A stretch of 64,000 bases of DNA from Labia minor (Eukaryota > Arthropoda > Insecta > Dermaptera > Spongiphoridae): NCBI GenBank assembly GCA_963082975.1, contig OY720345.1:11186491-11250490 (forward strand), in the 5' to 3' direction. This document shows positions 22,893 to 35,495 of the stretch, in pieces; within the stretch, counting starts at the first letter, position 1, and the number at the start of each line of letters is the position of its first letter. A program made the translations under genes and the position numbers. The notes under the pieces are model-generated. The model did no database searches. It saw only the letters and a list, made by a program, of their open reading frames with translations, and was not told the DNA's origin.

Positions 22893-24285
22893 TAGGAGAG
22901 AGTGCGCTAATGAGCTTAAAGCCAACCAACCAGCCATGTTCATTTGGCTGCCACCTGAGAGTCAGAGTCACGCACCCTTCAAACCAAATTCTATATTCTA
23001 AATCGTTTTTATCTCTTTTTGTTTTTGTTGTTTTTTTTTTTTTTTGTTTTGTTTGCCCCCTCCTCTCACACTTATTTCTCCCCTGTTCGATAAGATTCAA
23101 TTTTTTACATTTTCTATTTTTAATAAATTATTCTATATAAAGAATGAAATCAGTATAAAGTGAGTGAGACGTTTAACACGCAATTAACAAGAAATATTTA
23201 CAAGAATGTTAACGATTTATTTTGACTTACAATGTCCTTTAGTGAGTTTCAAAATTAATTTATCTATATAAATATATAATCTTCATCTCGTATCTCAATC
23301 TATTTTTTATTATTTCCTATTCTTTAGTTGTCCTTGCCAACACCAGACTATTTTATTAAGAAAAACATGGGCATAAATTTAAAATAACATGGAAAAATGC
23401 GGTAAAGTACGAGGGGGTACAAAAAGAATGGGATCGGGTAGAGTGATTGTAGGAAATATTTTTTAAAAGCACAAGGAAAATAAGCTGTTTTGTTTATCAC
23501 ATCAATTATAGAAGTATAATTTTCTATTCTTTTATTTTTATTTTTATTTTATTTAAATTATTGTATAGAATATTTACTATTATAATTTCATATATTAAAA
23601 TAAATATTATATTTTTTTTTTGAAGTTAAATTAATGGAATAATAATACTTAGATATAAAATATGTATAGTTAATATAGTAATACACAAGAACCCGCTTTA
23701 CATATAGAATTGATTCGTATGTCGAATTTTCGTGTAAGTCGAATCAATTTTTTTAAATGTGATACAATATAAATTAAATTAATCCGTTTCAAACTACATT
23801 GACGGATTATACATATAAAAATAATCAAGATCCACTTCCACTTCTTTACATGAAATATATTAATAAAAATTTAGTAGTAAGTATAACAATTTATTAAAAA
23901 AAACTCATTTTTTGATCTTTTTTTCTTACAGCTAATTTAAAAATAAAATAAACATGAATATATATTAAAAATCCTAAATGATAAGAATACTTATTTAAAG
24001 TTATTATAATAAAAATTTAGTAATTTTCAACTTAATTCCCTTTGATTTCACTTTTTCACTCATAAACCTTTTAAATATCATTTAAATTTTTTACTTAACT
24101 ATTAAATTCATTACATGTTAATATTTTATTTTATTAAAAAAAACATCTATTTTTTTTTCTCTTTTGTCCTATTTTTTTAAGATTTCTCCTACACAAATTA
24201 AAATAATTTTATTTAAATCATATGTAAGTTTATTTGATAGCTAGAAATTAAATAAGGTCCTTTGTTTATCAATTTATATATCTCC
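22893..24285. other. A/T-rich stretch, no gene
   Basis: An imperfect inverted pair around GATTCGTATGTCGAATTTTC / GTAAGTCGAATCAATT near 23.71 kb is the only structure noticed. Confidence 0.45.
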
Positions 24286-24955
24286 TAGACAAATGGCAAT
24301 TTTAGGAAAATAGCATTTGCCTGGCCAAATAGCTTCAACTATTATTTCATTTCAATTTGACTAGGAAAATAGCTCAGAAAATGTCAAACATTTATTGAAT
24401 CTACTTGTTCTCTTACATTGAAATCTTTAGATTTTATAGGTTTTACTACTAAACCTTGTTTTCTTCATTTTTTAAAAATTACAGGTATGATATAGTTAAA
24501 AATATTAACAACAATTTCTGGAATATTGAACTTTTTCTTTAACATGTGTAACACTTTATCCCTTCCTCCATGTCCTGTCGCTAAACACTGTTCAAAAATT
24601 TTATCATAAAATTCTTCAATTGGTGTTATGTAAATAATATCATTGTATCATAAAATCTTTGTTTTTAATATAATTTTTATTTTGTCATCAATTTCTAAAA
24701 GACCATATTTAGATACACTGAAGTTATGGCAAGCTGAAGTTATATAGATAAATATCCAATAAAGAACAAAATATTTTCTGAATATATTTATAATTGGCTA
24801 CTGTAATAGTTAAATAAATCAATTTGCCTCACAAAGATTTAGTCAAATGGCTTTTGTCTAGGCAAATGCTAATTTCCTAGTCAAATTGAAATAGTTGTAA
24901 TAGTTGAAGCTATTTGGCCAGGCTAATGCTATTTTCCTAAAATTGCCATTGCCTG
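24286..24955. mobile_element. long-TIR element carrying an integrase relic
   Basis: Inverted arms of about 80-95 bases (about 24286-24380 and 24862-24955) share GGCAATTTTAGGAAAATAGC, TTTGCCTGGCCAAATAGCTT and CAATTTGACTAGGAAA. Between them lies a KRBA2-type integrase fragment on the minus strand. A DNA transposon using an integrase-like transposase (Ginger-like) would fit, but the host element class is an inference. No clear target duplication was found. Confidence 0.72.
24384..24647 (-). pseudogene. KRBA2/SCAND3-type integrase, H2C2 region, degraded
   Basis: The minus-strand frame gives CLATGHGGRDKVLHMLKKKF, NIPEIVVNIFNYIIPVIFKK, stop, then KQGLVVKPIKSKDFNVREQV and DSINV. It matches the zinc-binding H2C2 region and start of the DDE core in KRAB-A-domain-protein-2-like integrases (HGGRDKM...NIPR...CxxCQKK...KGLVVKPI-SKDFNSRGQVDLID). 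The CxxC pair is replaced by IPVI, there are in-frame stops, and the core is truncated after DSI, so it is dead. Confidence 0.78.
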
Positions 24956-26994
24956 CGACATATTCGGTATACTTAACGTGACCATTTATTTTTCTCCTAA
25001 AAACGGGACATTTTTTAATTTTCGGTAATAGTTTGGGGAGGCTATTGAAGAAAACGTATATTTTTCATTATTTCTGTTTATTATAATGAAAATAACTAAA
25101 AAATAAAGTAAATAATATAACAATAACTTAGTATAATAATATATTTCATAATAATTTGCTATATAATAACAGATATATTAAAATATAACATAGTATATAA
25201 AAATAGTAGTTTTAATCTGTTTACGAGAAATCTTAAAAAAATGGTGTAAGTCATTTAAACAGAATGATCATTGACAGATTGTCAAATTATTTATATAAGT
25301 ATAGACTATGGAAGATATTGAAAAGACATACTTACTTACTTCCCACTTACACATCCCTATTTCTATTAAAATATCTGAATATTTGCATAAAATTATTTTT
25401 CAGTTTATAAATTTATAATAAATCTAATAATTTATAAATGCATTGAAAGTGATTTATTTGTATTTTTTTAATCTTAGATACCAAAATAAAATAATTATTA
25501 TTAATAGTATTATTTATTTTACTGTCTCTCTCTCTCTCTGGTGTGGGTGTATCTCCGATTGATACTATGTTTCCCCAATGACGTCACTTAATTGAAAATC
25601 GTTTATACATAAATATTACGTACACAAAGTTCCCGGTTACGTTTTAATTAATTTCCTGATAAAAATCAATTTTATTTATGTATTTTAATGGAGAAGGTTG
25701 CCTGCTTGGCCCTCGTTAACCATATATATGTATATTCCGAAAGCCAAAAGGGCTGATTGGTGTATTTTTGGGGGCAGTTGGGTGGCCAACTCTCTCTCAC
25801 TCTCTCATTCACTCTCATAGAAACGCATCCAAATTGCTAAGAAACACGCCACATTCAAACACCAAACTCTTTTTTTTCTCGACCAGGTGTCGAGATTCGC
25901 ATTCCTCAGCCACATTTGACTTACAAATCACACCCCACCTCCCACATACCCCTTTATCACTTACACCCATATCTACACCCTCATAAATCTATCCATCTAT
26001 CTTTGATAATTAACTTTATATACCAAAATATATATTAGTTTTTTTAAATATTATTTTAAAGGGCTTTATATTGTTTTGTTCTGTGGGACTCTTTATAGAT
26101 TGCCTCCATTCTCTCATTTAGATTTAACTTTAAGATATAAATAATAAAAATTTGTTTATGGGCCTTCAAAGGAGATTCCTACAGATTTACTTTAAAAATT
26201 AACCACTCAGTCATAATAAGCATAAAGTTAAAAAAAAAATTAAACTCTTAGACAACACTAATTTTCAATTACCAATATGAAATGTGAATCTTTTTTTTTT
26301 TATTAAAAAGTTCGTATTAAAAATATTTTTATTCTATATTCGATACTGTACATCAATTTCTATACAATTTGACCATATTTCTTATCATTTTTGAATTCTT
26401 GGCTAAAAAAATCTGGTGATCTACTTTGGAATCTTTTCCAAGAACTCATTGACTTAAATGTCTAGAAATTGTAGCTTCATCAATATTTCATCTAATCGTA
26501 GAGCCTGATTAACAAAAGCTTATTTAAACATCCTTTGAGATTTTCTTCCAATGATTAAACAAATTAATGTTGTTCATTATGTTGTAAATTCAAAATTTGA
26601 CTTTACTGAATTCGGATAACAAATTCAATTTGAATGATCAATTTGAATACAAATAGAAACTATTTTTATATTAGTTAAGTTTGATATACAATATGTTGAT
26701 TTATATACATTAAGTTTTATTCTTCATATTCAGTTCATTCATTCTCTTGGTATGTATTTTCATATGCTGAAAGGAGCAAAAGTGGTTATTGTAGTATTTT
26801 CATCAAAAGGAATGCCACTTGTGAATAACAAATTTATTATTGTTCAAAAAATACTGTTCTATGATCCACCAGATGTTATTTGCTTTAGTCCAGAATGTTG
26901 TCAATTATCAAAGATGTTGTAATGTCGCTAAAAGCCATTGCTGGAGCTGAAACTAACATCTGTACATATTCTGTTGACACCTTTCGGTATGCAT
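24956..26994. other. A/T-rich stretch, no recognised gene
   Basis: A GGGACA fragment at 24.99 kb, a TGACGTCA (CRE-like) site at 25.58 kb, C/T-rich sequence at 25.79-25.98 kb and an unrecognised 49-codon frame starting MLKGAKVVIVVFSSKGMPLV near 26.77 kb. Confidence 0.4.
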
Positions 26995-26996
26995 TA

Positions 26997-27470
26997 TGTA
27001 TTATGTTTTTTAAGTAAGTACCGTTTTGGAATTAAAAAAAGACGTGCAAAGATATTGCAATAATTTTATTTTTACATGAAAGCCTGTACCTTGATCTACT
27101 TTTCTATAGTTTCCGTCAATATTGCTTAAACTTCACTTTTTTGCAAAGAATTTCTGCCCGGAAAATCATGTGTACAGTTTTTTTGAGACAGAAAAGGAGT
27201 ATTGCTTGTGGAATTTCTGTCTCGTAATGAGACAATCAATGCGAAGTCAAAACAGCTGTGATACAGTAGTTAACAAGTCAGGCGGCAGAATTTTATAAGG
27301 AGGGTATTCAAAATCTGGTGCCACGTTATGACAAGTGCCTCAATATTGACGGAAATTATGTAGAAAAGTAGATTAAAGTACAGGCTTCCATGTAAAAATA
27401 AAATTATTGCGATATCTTTGCACGTCTTTTTTTAATTCCAAAACGGTACTTGCTTAAAAAACATGCCTCG
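26997..27470. mobile_element. fold-back mariner derivative (AAEFYKEG type)
   Basis: Inverted arms at about 26997-27135 and 27336-27470 flank a short spacer; a TA lies at each end (26995-26996 and 27471-27472). The plus strand at 27281-27371 reads AAEFYKEGIQNLVPRYDKCL followed by NIDGNYVEK and a stop, the C terminus of a mariner transposase. The left arm is a diverged inverted copy of the same end. Confidence 0.8.
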
Positions 27471-27472
27471 TA

Positions 27473-29430
27473 CTTCAAATATAGGAGCAATCTTCTGTGA
27501 GTTTTGAAAAGTTTAACCTTATATATTTATTTATCTTCATAAATTTTATTCAAGCAGAAACTGCTCATGCAGTATAGTCGATGTCATAATAGTATTTAGA
27601 GTTATTCATTTAGAAGATCTTGGTCCATTTATATTTGATATCAATTTATTGAACGATAACTTTGTCCTTTCAGTTTTGGAAGCTTCTATTAAAATGTGTT
27701 GACCTCACTTTAAATTCTTAATCAAAATGTTTACTAAATATTTCATTTGTACTCCGCTTTTATTGGGATGCCAATGACATTTACGGAGATCTTAGAAGTT
27801 CTCTTGAGACCATTAAACGCTATAGGTAATCTCTGTTTTTTCTGCTGCGAAGAAAGAGATGCCATTTGTTTATCCATCTACATTTACACTTATAAATATT
27901 ATTGTTGGTTTATTTGCAACATTCTCGGCAGGGTTATCAATTCATTACTATCAATAAAACAACGTCAGCATAAGAAATTATTCTTTAGGTCTTAGGTATA
28001 TCAAATTGTCAAGAATCACCCACAACTATGGATCTCCTCAGAAAATGTGCAACTTTATCAATTGACTGTCTCTCTCTCTCTCGCTTTAATAAATGTTTTT
28101 GGATTATTCTTTTGTATAAATGTATTACATCGGAAGGGGTTCACTTTGAAAGCGATATTATAAATTGATAAAATTATGAATAATAAATATTTTGTATTTT
28201 ATTGATCAATTAGTAAGTACATTATTTTTGTAAAATGTATAACAATATTCGAAGTTTATAAAATAATAATATATATAATTAAAAGTATAAGAAGTAATAA
28301 AATATTAATAAAAAAAAATATATTATTTGGAGAGAGAGAAAGAAAGAAGGAAAGAAAGGTGAGACTGGCACTTTTTTTGTAAGTAAATCAATTTTTTATT
28401 TCCAAAATGATTTCCATGTAATAATAAATATTAATATTCTTCTTCTGCTTCTTCTTTTTCTTCTTCAACGATATTTATAAAACCTAGATCACATGATTCT
28501 TAGTAGTTGTTCTTTAGTAGTTGTAATTTTTTACATAAAATTATAATTAATAGTATTAGAGTATTATCATAGCATTCAATTCAACCACCACACATACATA
28601 CTCACAAACAAACATTGAACAAAGAAGGGCGAGTGGGGATTTTTATAACTCTATAATTACATCTTTAAAACAATTGAGACATTAATCGAGAGACCGCCAA
28701 CGTATAATTCTCTCCCACCCCCCCTTTCTCTTGTGAGAATAAAATACCTATATATTGTAATACTTACTGTTAGATAGGTATTTAGGTACATATATTATAT
28801 ACTATTATATATAATCCATTTAATTTGATATTATTTTGATTGCTTCATTCAATTCATTTATTCTTATTACTTATACAGTTGTATCAACCAAAAACAACCG
28901 AATTTTATTCATGGATTCATTTATATCACCGCTTCAAGGCGTACAGAGAAAAAAAATAAATAAATAAATAAAACATGATCAATAACCAGTCAAAATTTTT
29001 ATTGTGGCATGTTAACCCGCTTACTGTCATATTTATATGTGAATAGTAATTTGGAATGAGAACCTTATTTATTTTTTTTTTATTATTATTATAAATATCG
29101 TTATTTCAAACAGGATATCAAATTATCTCGAATAATTAAATTAAATATATATATATATATACTTTTATTAGTATTCTTTCGGGAACAGTTTTACAGCTCG
29201 TAGTAACTTTTTAACATTATGCATTTTCATGAGGAGAGGGATGGAGGGAGTGAGAAGAAGAGGGTTAGTGATGGAAAGAGATCTTTTGTTCATTTCTTGT
29301 TTCACCTTATCAAAGAATTAAATGTTTTAATTTCATTAAAAAAAAAACAAAAACAAACAAGTAAGTAAGTTCATGTGAATGAAAAGATAGAAAAAATCAA
29401 ATGAAATATAAATATACAAAAAATATAATA
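27473..29430. other. A/T-rich stretch, no recognised gene
   Basis: Around 27.75-27.84 kb the plus strand can be read LRFYWDANDIYGDLRSSLET or, in another frame, as an 82-codon frame; neither is recognised. The rest is simple sequence. Confidence 0.4.
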
Positions 29431-29975
29431 AGTAATTGTGTGTGTTTACAAAAAGGGAAGCTTCAGGGATTTGGATGAAACTTTGCCAAAGGATTCCTTT
29501 TTTATTCCCAAAGAAACTTTCTTTATACAATATTTCTCGGTCTCTTCTAGTTTAAGAAATTATTAAAATTTACATATAAATCCATTCACATTGTATTTAA
29601 GCTTCAATGTTTTATTTATTTGACCATCAGAGGGCTCCGCTAATTTTTTATTGTTTATTTTTTTTTTGGGGGGGGGGGGGTTTCAGTTCGTTTAGGATAT
29701 ATGAAAATTTAAAAATCACTTAATTAAATAATTTTCCTATAATCAAACCGAACCGAAACAAATCGAAAATTAATGAATAAGTGAATAATTAGTAAATTAG
29801 TTAATAAAATATTATTAAATGGCTGCTCATGCATAACTACTTTATCTGGCAAATTTTAATAATTTTTTTATCTCGTTATTTAGAAAAGCCCGAGAAGTTT
29901 CTTTGGAATTAAAAAAGAAATCCTTTGACAAAGTTTCATCCAAATCCTGAAGCTTCCCCTTTGAAAACAATTGCC
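29431..29975. mobile_element. Mutator-like long-TIR MITE, copy 1
   Basis: Long inverted arms begin GTAATTGTG/GGCAATTG and share GAAGCTTCAGGGATTTGGAT and GATTCCTTTTTTA. An internal G13 run lies at 29668-29680, and the segment GAGGGCTCCGCTAA is conserved in copy 3. Non-coding. The minus-strand open frame over the left arm is spurious. Confidence 0.72.
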
Positions 29976-31950
29976 AAAATATATAAAAAATAAAATATAT
30001 ATATGTAAAGTCATCTTTACAAAAATATTATAATAAATGTCATCTTGCTGAAACTTAGTTACCTAATTTTTAGCTAAAGTGATTATTCATTAGAAGTCAT
30101 TAAGTATACTATACCTACAATTGATTGACGCTGTCCTCTCCTGGGATATTCCTCTGCTCTTTCATTACTTCCACCTGAGAAGTGAGGGCAGTTAAGTACA
30201 ATGACATTTCTCATTGAACATTTATTTCCCCCCCCCCCCCAAAGAATAAGTAATATTATTTTCTAAGAAAAGTTAATTACTAAGGATATTTAAATTGATG
30301 ATCTATCTGAGTTTTTATTTTACTAAGTATCAAGTAAAAATTTATGTACTGCATAATCTTCATAATAAACATACCTGAAACAGAACATCTTTACAGAAAC
30401 GAAAAATTCTTTTTTTTTTTTTAAGAGTATCAAGTGACTGTTTGATACTAAATATTTGTTATAAATGGGAAAAAAAAATATTTTTAATTTTAATTTTTTT
30501 AATTTAAATAATTTATATATTAATTATTATAGACAAATTTTTCTATTATACCAATATTTAATTTATACTTAAAAAATTAATTCTTCTCTCCTCCCCCCCT
30601 CGATTTTCCAACAAAACAAAGAAATACTTACTTTATATTTTTTTTTTATTTTTATTTAATTTATAAATTATTTTGAAATTGAATTTGTTTTGATGTGTTT
30701 TAAATTATTTAAAAAAAAAAAAAAAATAGGTAGAATGATTAAAATTTAAAAAAATAAAAATTAATATAATTTATTTGAAATATTCTAATGTGTTTGAATG
30801 TGTCTAATTTTATTTTTTCTTTATACAATATCATTTTAACTAAAGTGCCAAAAGGTGGATATAGATATTATACCAGTCACGATTATTACTTCTAATTAAG
30901 TCATTATATTGACGCCCCCTTCATTACTCCTTTTGTTCTGCCCCCCACCCCCTCCCCCCGTTACACAGCCCTCTTCTCCCTCTCTATCCGCGCTGCCCTT
31001 TTATTCTTTACGATTAAGCCCCATGCAAGGGAAACATAAAATATCCTTCCACCCACTCATCCCCCTCCCTTTCCCTTACCGGCTTATACCCACTTCTTAG
31101 TTAAAGACACCTTCACAGTTCACTTTAGGAAAAACCTATAATTACTTACACTTCATTTATTGAATAGATAAATATTGAAATAAATATTTTATTCCTTAAA
31201 ATTACATATTAAGTCCCTATATTTAATATAGAATACTCCCCCTCTCCCTATACTCACTTAATATTACTTAATCTTAATTGTTTTTTTGTTCCTCTCTCTC
31301 TTTCTCTCCTACGCTTATATACCAGATACCTATTATAGATATTATAGATATTTAATAAATTATATTAATAAATATGAATTAATTTTATTTGATCTTTTTG
31401 TTTTGATCAATATTCATTTATAAATGACAACCACAAATTACACAATAAATCGTTAAGTTATTAAATGTATTTCGTTTTATGTAATTTATCAATTCTAAAG
31501 AGAATTAACACAAATTAAATAAAAAATCATTATTTTTATTGACTAATGTATTAATGAAGTTATAAATCCCTTTCCACCCTTCTTATTCTATATATATATA
31601 TATAATAAATAAATAAATAAATAAAAAACCTATCTAAATTATGAATTCAAATAATACAATACACAGAAATTACTAGATATTATACTATAGTTATCAAATG
31701 AAAATGTTATGTATTTTATAGACGAAATATTAATTTGATTAAATTTAATTTAAAGGCATAAATTAATTTATTAAGTTGATTTTGTTTCTGTATTTCTCTC
31801 CTCTAAATCAATTATAAAATTTAATCAAAGTCTCGTTAAAACAAAATTATCATAAATACAGAGATGGCCTTAAAATTAAATTCATTTATAATGAAAGTTA
31901 ATTATACTACTATATTAATCATTAAATAATATTGATATTTTAATGTTTTG
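29976..31950. other. A/T-rich stretch with C-rich tracts
   Basis: A C13 run at 30228-30240 and a C/T-rich block at 30.91-31.09 kb that creates a Pro/Leu/Ser-rich frame. No gene supported. Confidence 0.5.
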
Positions 31951-32177
31951 TGACAGGAATTCATCTTGACTAATGGATGGAAACAGACACTTTCATTGTG
32001 TGAGGAGTCAAACGGGAGACTCGAAGAGCAGCAGGTGACCGCTGAGTGTGTTATGCCTGCGCCCAGGATGGCAAAGCGAGTTGGTCACAGGCACGTCTTC
32101 ATTCTTTGAAGAAATCATTTTTTGCAGAGAGAACGGAGTGAATCATTGCAAGGGTGACTGTTGTGAATCCAGCCGGT
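31951..32177 (+). other. exon-like island of unknown function
   Basis: A segment much less AT-rich than its surroundings lies between TTTTGTGACAG (acceptor-like) and AGCCGGTAAGAT (donor-like). Its first part is open: FILTNGWKQTLSLCEESNGR, LEEQQVTAECVMPAPRMAKR, VGHRHVFIL, stop. A second acceptor-like TTTTTTGCAG occurs within it. The 3' flank was later hit by the 32.2-kb MITE. It could be a coding or untranslated exon, a retrocopy, or a conserved regulatory block; I do not recognise the protein. Confidence 0.35.
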
Positions 32178-32197
32178 AAGATACATCAGAGATTCCG

Positions 32198-32688
32198 GTA
32201 ATTGTGATTACAAAACGGGAAGCTTCAGCAATTTGGATGAAACTTTGCCAGTGGATTCCTTTTTTAATTTCAAAGAAATTTTCTTTATGCAATATTTCTC
32301 GGTCTCTTCTAGTTTACGAGATAAAAATTATTAAAATTTGCAAATAATTCCATTGATATTCTATTTCGATATCATGTTTTATTCATTTGGACAGCACTAA
32401 TTCTCTGAGTTTTTTCAGTTCGTTGTGAAAATAAAAAATAATTAATTAAATAGTTTTTAATTAATGAATACGTGAATAATTAGTGAACTAGATAATGAAA
32501 TATTACTTTATGTCTGCTCATTTCGACGATTATAACCAGCTAATCTGTAAACTTAAAATTTTTTTATCTTGTAAACTAGAAGAAATCGAGAAATATTGCA
32601 TAAGGAAAGTTTCTTTGGAATTAAAAAATAATCCACTAGAAAAATTTCATCCAAATCCCTGAAGCCCTCCGTTTTGTAAACAATTATC
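32198..32688. mobile_element. Mutator-like long-TIR MITE, copy 2 with 9-bp duplication
   Basis: A 491-bp element flanked by the perfect direct repeat GAGATTCCG at 32189-32197 and 32689-32697. Its ends are GTAATTGTGATTACAAAACG and, inverted, GATAATTGTTTACAAAACGG. Arms of about 120-140 bases include GATTTGGATGAAA and ATATTTCTCGGTCTCTTCTA. A 9-bp duplication with long terminal repeats fits Mutator-like elements; no transposase is present to confirm. Confidence 0.82.
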
Positions 32689-32697
32689 GAGATTCCG

Positions 32698-33430
32698 AAT
32701 AAACCTTGATTCTTGTCTTTGAGTATTTATCCAGAAGCTATTGAGCCTAATGTGGGGGTTCTCGAATCGATCTTTCTAATTTGGAAGTGAGTAGACATTG
32801 ACTCTAATTAGGATTAAAATATTTTTTAGTTTTGTATCTTAGTAATATCTTATTTATCGAGATATACTTATATTTTTTCTAATTATATTTAAGTAATTTT
32901 GTTAAAATTAGTTTTTATTATCATTTTTTCTGTGGACTTTTAATTATTTTCAGCTAACAAGAAAATATAACATATAAGGAATTGGGGTTTGCAGTTTCAA
33001 ATAAATAGCATTCATGATCATTTCTTCAATTCATTTTTAAAATTCGATTTAAAAAAAAAAATTGAATGGAATTAATTAAAAAAATTTTAAATCTTTATTT
33101 CTTTATAGTCCATTAAAATGTCACCATAGATTACTTACCTAAGAATTATGTTTAAAGATTAAAGAGAATTCTGTCAGAGCTATAATCATCAAAATTCAAT
33201 TCAATATAACTTCTACTGTCATGTACGTCTATCAGGTTCTCTTTGGTCCATTATTTTGGTGCTAAAACCATGAATCATTTAACAAAAATTCTGACCTCTT
33301 GATAAGAAGATTCGTCCACGGATCCGATGCATAATTCTCAAATAATAAATATTCCATGTTAATTTTTTAGCCTAAAATTCACCTTATTTATTGTCTTTTT
33401 GTGATTGATATATAAAATAATTAAATAAAA
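32698..33430. other. A/T-rich stretch, nothing recognised
   Basis: No element ends or coding sequence seen between the Mutator-like MITE and HINE-1 copy 5. Confidence 0.5.
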
Positions 33431-34030
33431 AGCTGGAGTGTCTCCACTCGACTATCTCGCAATTTGAATTGGATTAAATAACATAATATATTAAATATAA
33501 ATTAAATTTAATTAATTATTAATTATAAATTAAAATTAATAAATAATATTTATTAAACCAGCGCATGTTTTGGTCTTTGTTGATTGCATCACGTCACGTG
33601 TTGGCGCGTGAGATTTTCAGTGTTAAAAAATTAATTCTGGTATTTTCAGCAAATAAATCAAGCTGAAATTCTAGATATAGCAGTTTTATACAATTATTAA
33701 TCATGTGAAGAATTATCAAACATATATCTTTATTTTTACGGTCACTTTAGAAGAAAAAAAATTAAAACGTTGTAGGTAATGACCCTCTTCCGGTTGAGCT
33801 ACATTTCTCAAAAGTTGATAGAAAACTACGAATTTTGAATAATGCCCATGTACCAAATTTCAATCATTCTAAGTAAACCGTTTTTGCGTAATCTTGGTTA
33901 CATACATACACACATACACACACACACACACACACACGGACATTTTTCTCAACCTTAGTGAAAATGATTCAGGAACCTTCCAAACGTATAAAAACATCAA
34001 AATCTCAACATCGAAAATTTATAAGATAGT
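33431..34030 (-). mobile_element. HINE-1 copy 5
   Basis: A minus-strand copy starting (on the plus strand) with AGCTGGAGTGTCTCCACTCG and running through the family core to a GT microsatellite (CA on the plus strand) near 33.91 kb. The far 5' hairpin is reduced to AAGATAGT, probably by deletion. It pairs with copy 6, which lies about 0.9 kb away in the same orientation. Confidence 0.85.
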
Positions 34031-34494
34031 AATAAGGTGCTTTGATTTTTGTTGTTAATAAGAAGAAAATTTTCATTAACAATTTTTTAATGAAGAAACG
34101 GAAATCCTGTTGAATATGATATATTATTATTATTATACTAATTCTTTTAAAAACAAACAACGTTAATAAGAAAAAGAGAAAAACAAAATAAAAAACAAAC
34201 ATTTCTATCAAAAGATTTATTTATTTATTCATAAGAAATGTAATTTCCTTTCTGATCAAATCTTAAAAAGAACGAATGAAAGAAAGAAAAAAAAATGTAT
34301 TAAAATGAAAACGTTAACATATCTATTATACATATCTACCATACCTGTCTGAATGTTTATCTGTGTATATATGTGTGTATGTGTGTGTGTGTGTGTGTTT
34401 AACATAATAAATATACATATTATAATATAGATATAGATGGTATAATTTATATTTTCTGTAATCGTTTAGAAATCTAGAAAAGATACCGTCCCCA

Positions 34495-34720
34495 ATCGAA
34501 ATAATAATCAGTGGTAGTGTATACCAATGTGAAGGTAGTGGCGGCGGATGGAGTGCACTTTGTGCCATTAATAAATCAAATGGTTAATAACCTAGCGGGG
34601 AGTGAACAGACAGAGAGACACATGTGCCAATCATATAGCCAGCAATTACAGGGATATTTATGTCTATGCCCTCCATCAATGGTCATTCATCATCAGTCAT
34701 CATTCAGTCACTCCATCATC
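34495..34720. promoter_or_regulatory. low-AT island downstream of unc-4
   Basis: GTGAAGGTAGTGGCGGCGGA, GGAGTGCACTTTGTGCCATT and GGTTAATAACCTAGCGGGGA form a non-repetitive block between HINE-1 copies 5 and 6. GTGCACTTTGTGC is a near-palindrome and GGTTAATAACC a palindrome that matches an HNF-1-like core. An open frame across it has no start consistent with a gene. Confidence 0.28.
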
Positions 34721-34925
34721 TATCTCATTTCGTCTATGACTCTATTTACCTCTCTATCCTCCCCCCACTCTCTCTCTCTCTCTCTTATTCCCTCCCTTCC
34801 AAACCTCTCTAAACACCTCTACTATCCATCACACACATACCTAGAACATCAAACAACCAAATATCTTTTAATAATTTCAAATTCTTTTATAAATAAGTCA
34901 TCACTCTTTTCTTGTAAAAAAAATT

Positions 34926-35495
34926 AGCTGGAGTGTCTCCACTCGACTATCTCGCAATTTGAATTGGATTCAATAACATAAAATATTATATTTATTAATT
35001 AAATTTAATTAATTATGAATTATAAATTATAATTAATAAATATTTATTATTAAACCAGCGCATGTTTGACTCTTTGTTGATGGAACCACGTCACGTGTTG
35101 CGCGTGAGTTTTGCAGTGTTAAAAAATTAATTCTGGTACTTTCAGCGATTCAATTAAGCTAAAATTCTATATATAGTAGTTTTATACAATTTTTAATCAT
35201 GTGAAGATTTATCAAACATATATCTTTATTTTTACGGTCACTTTAGAAGAAAAAAAATCAAAACGTTGTAGGTAATGACCCTCTTCCGGTTGAGCATCAT
35301 TTCTTAAAAGTTGATAGAAAACTACGAATTTTGAATAATGCCCATGTACCAAATTTCATGATTTTAGCTCAAACCGTTTTTGCGTAATCTTGTCTAGAAG
35401 ACATTTCTCTCAACCTTAGTGAAAATGATTCAGGAACATTCAAAACGTATAAAAACATCAAAATTTTTGTGATCGCAATACTCTGGCGAGATAGT
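34926..35495 (-). mobile_element. HINE-1 copy 6
   Basis: A minus-strand copy with intact 3' stem-loop and the 5' terminal CTGGCGAGATAGT. The GT microsatellite has been lost: TCTAGAAG sits where other copies carry the repeat. All the other blocks are in the same order as in copy 3. Confidence 0.85.

Noticed and set aside
22771..23140. Overlapping open frames of 69-114 codons on both strands
   Set aside because: They are generated by GT, TATG and GA microsatellites and a poly(T) run; residues are Cys-Val or Arg-Glu repeats.
27747..27995. 82-codon frame MYSAFIGMPMTFTEI...
   Set aside because: Residue use drifts into Tyr/Ile simple sequence and there is no family match; alternative frames look equally plausible.
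29668..30240. G13 at 29668-29680 and C13 at 30228-30240 as a paired structure or telomere-like signal
   Set aside because: Equal lengths look striking, but one lies inside a MITE and the other outside it. Homopolymers of this size are common slippage products.
30909..31100. Pro/Leu/Ser-rich frame
   Set aside because: Product of a C/T-rich tract with no domain or splice context.
34511..34927. A 138-codon plus-strand frame
   Set aside because: It begins at a non-ATG codon, and its second half is C/T simple sequence encoding Ser/Leu repeats. The first part is kept only as a candidate regulatory island.
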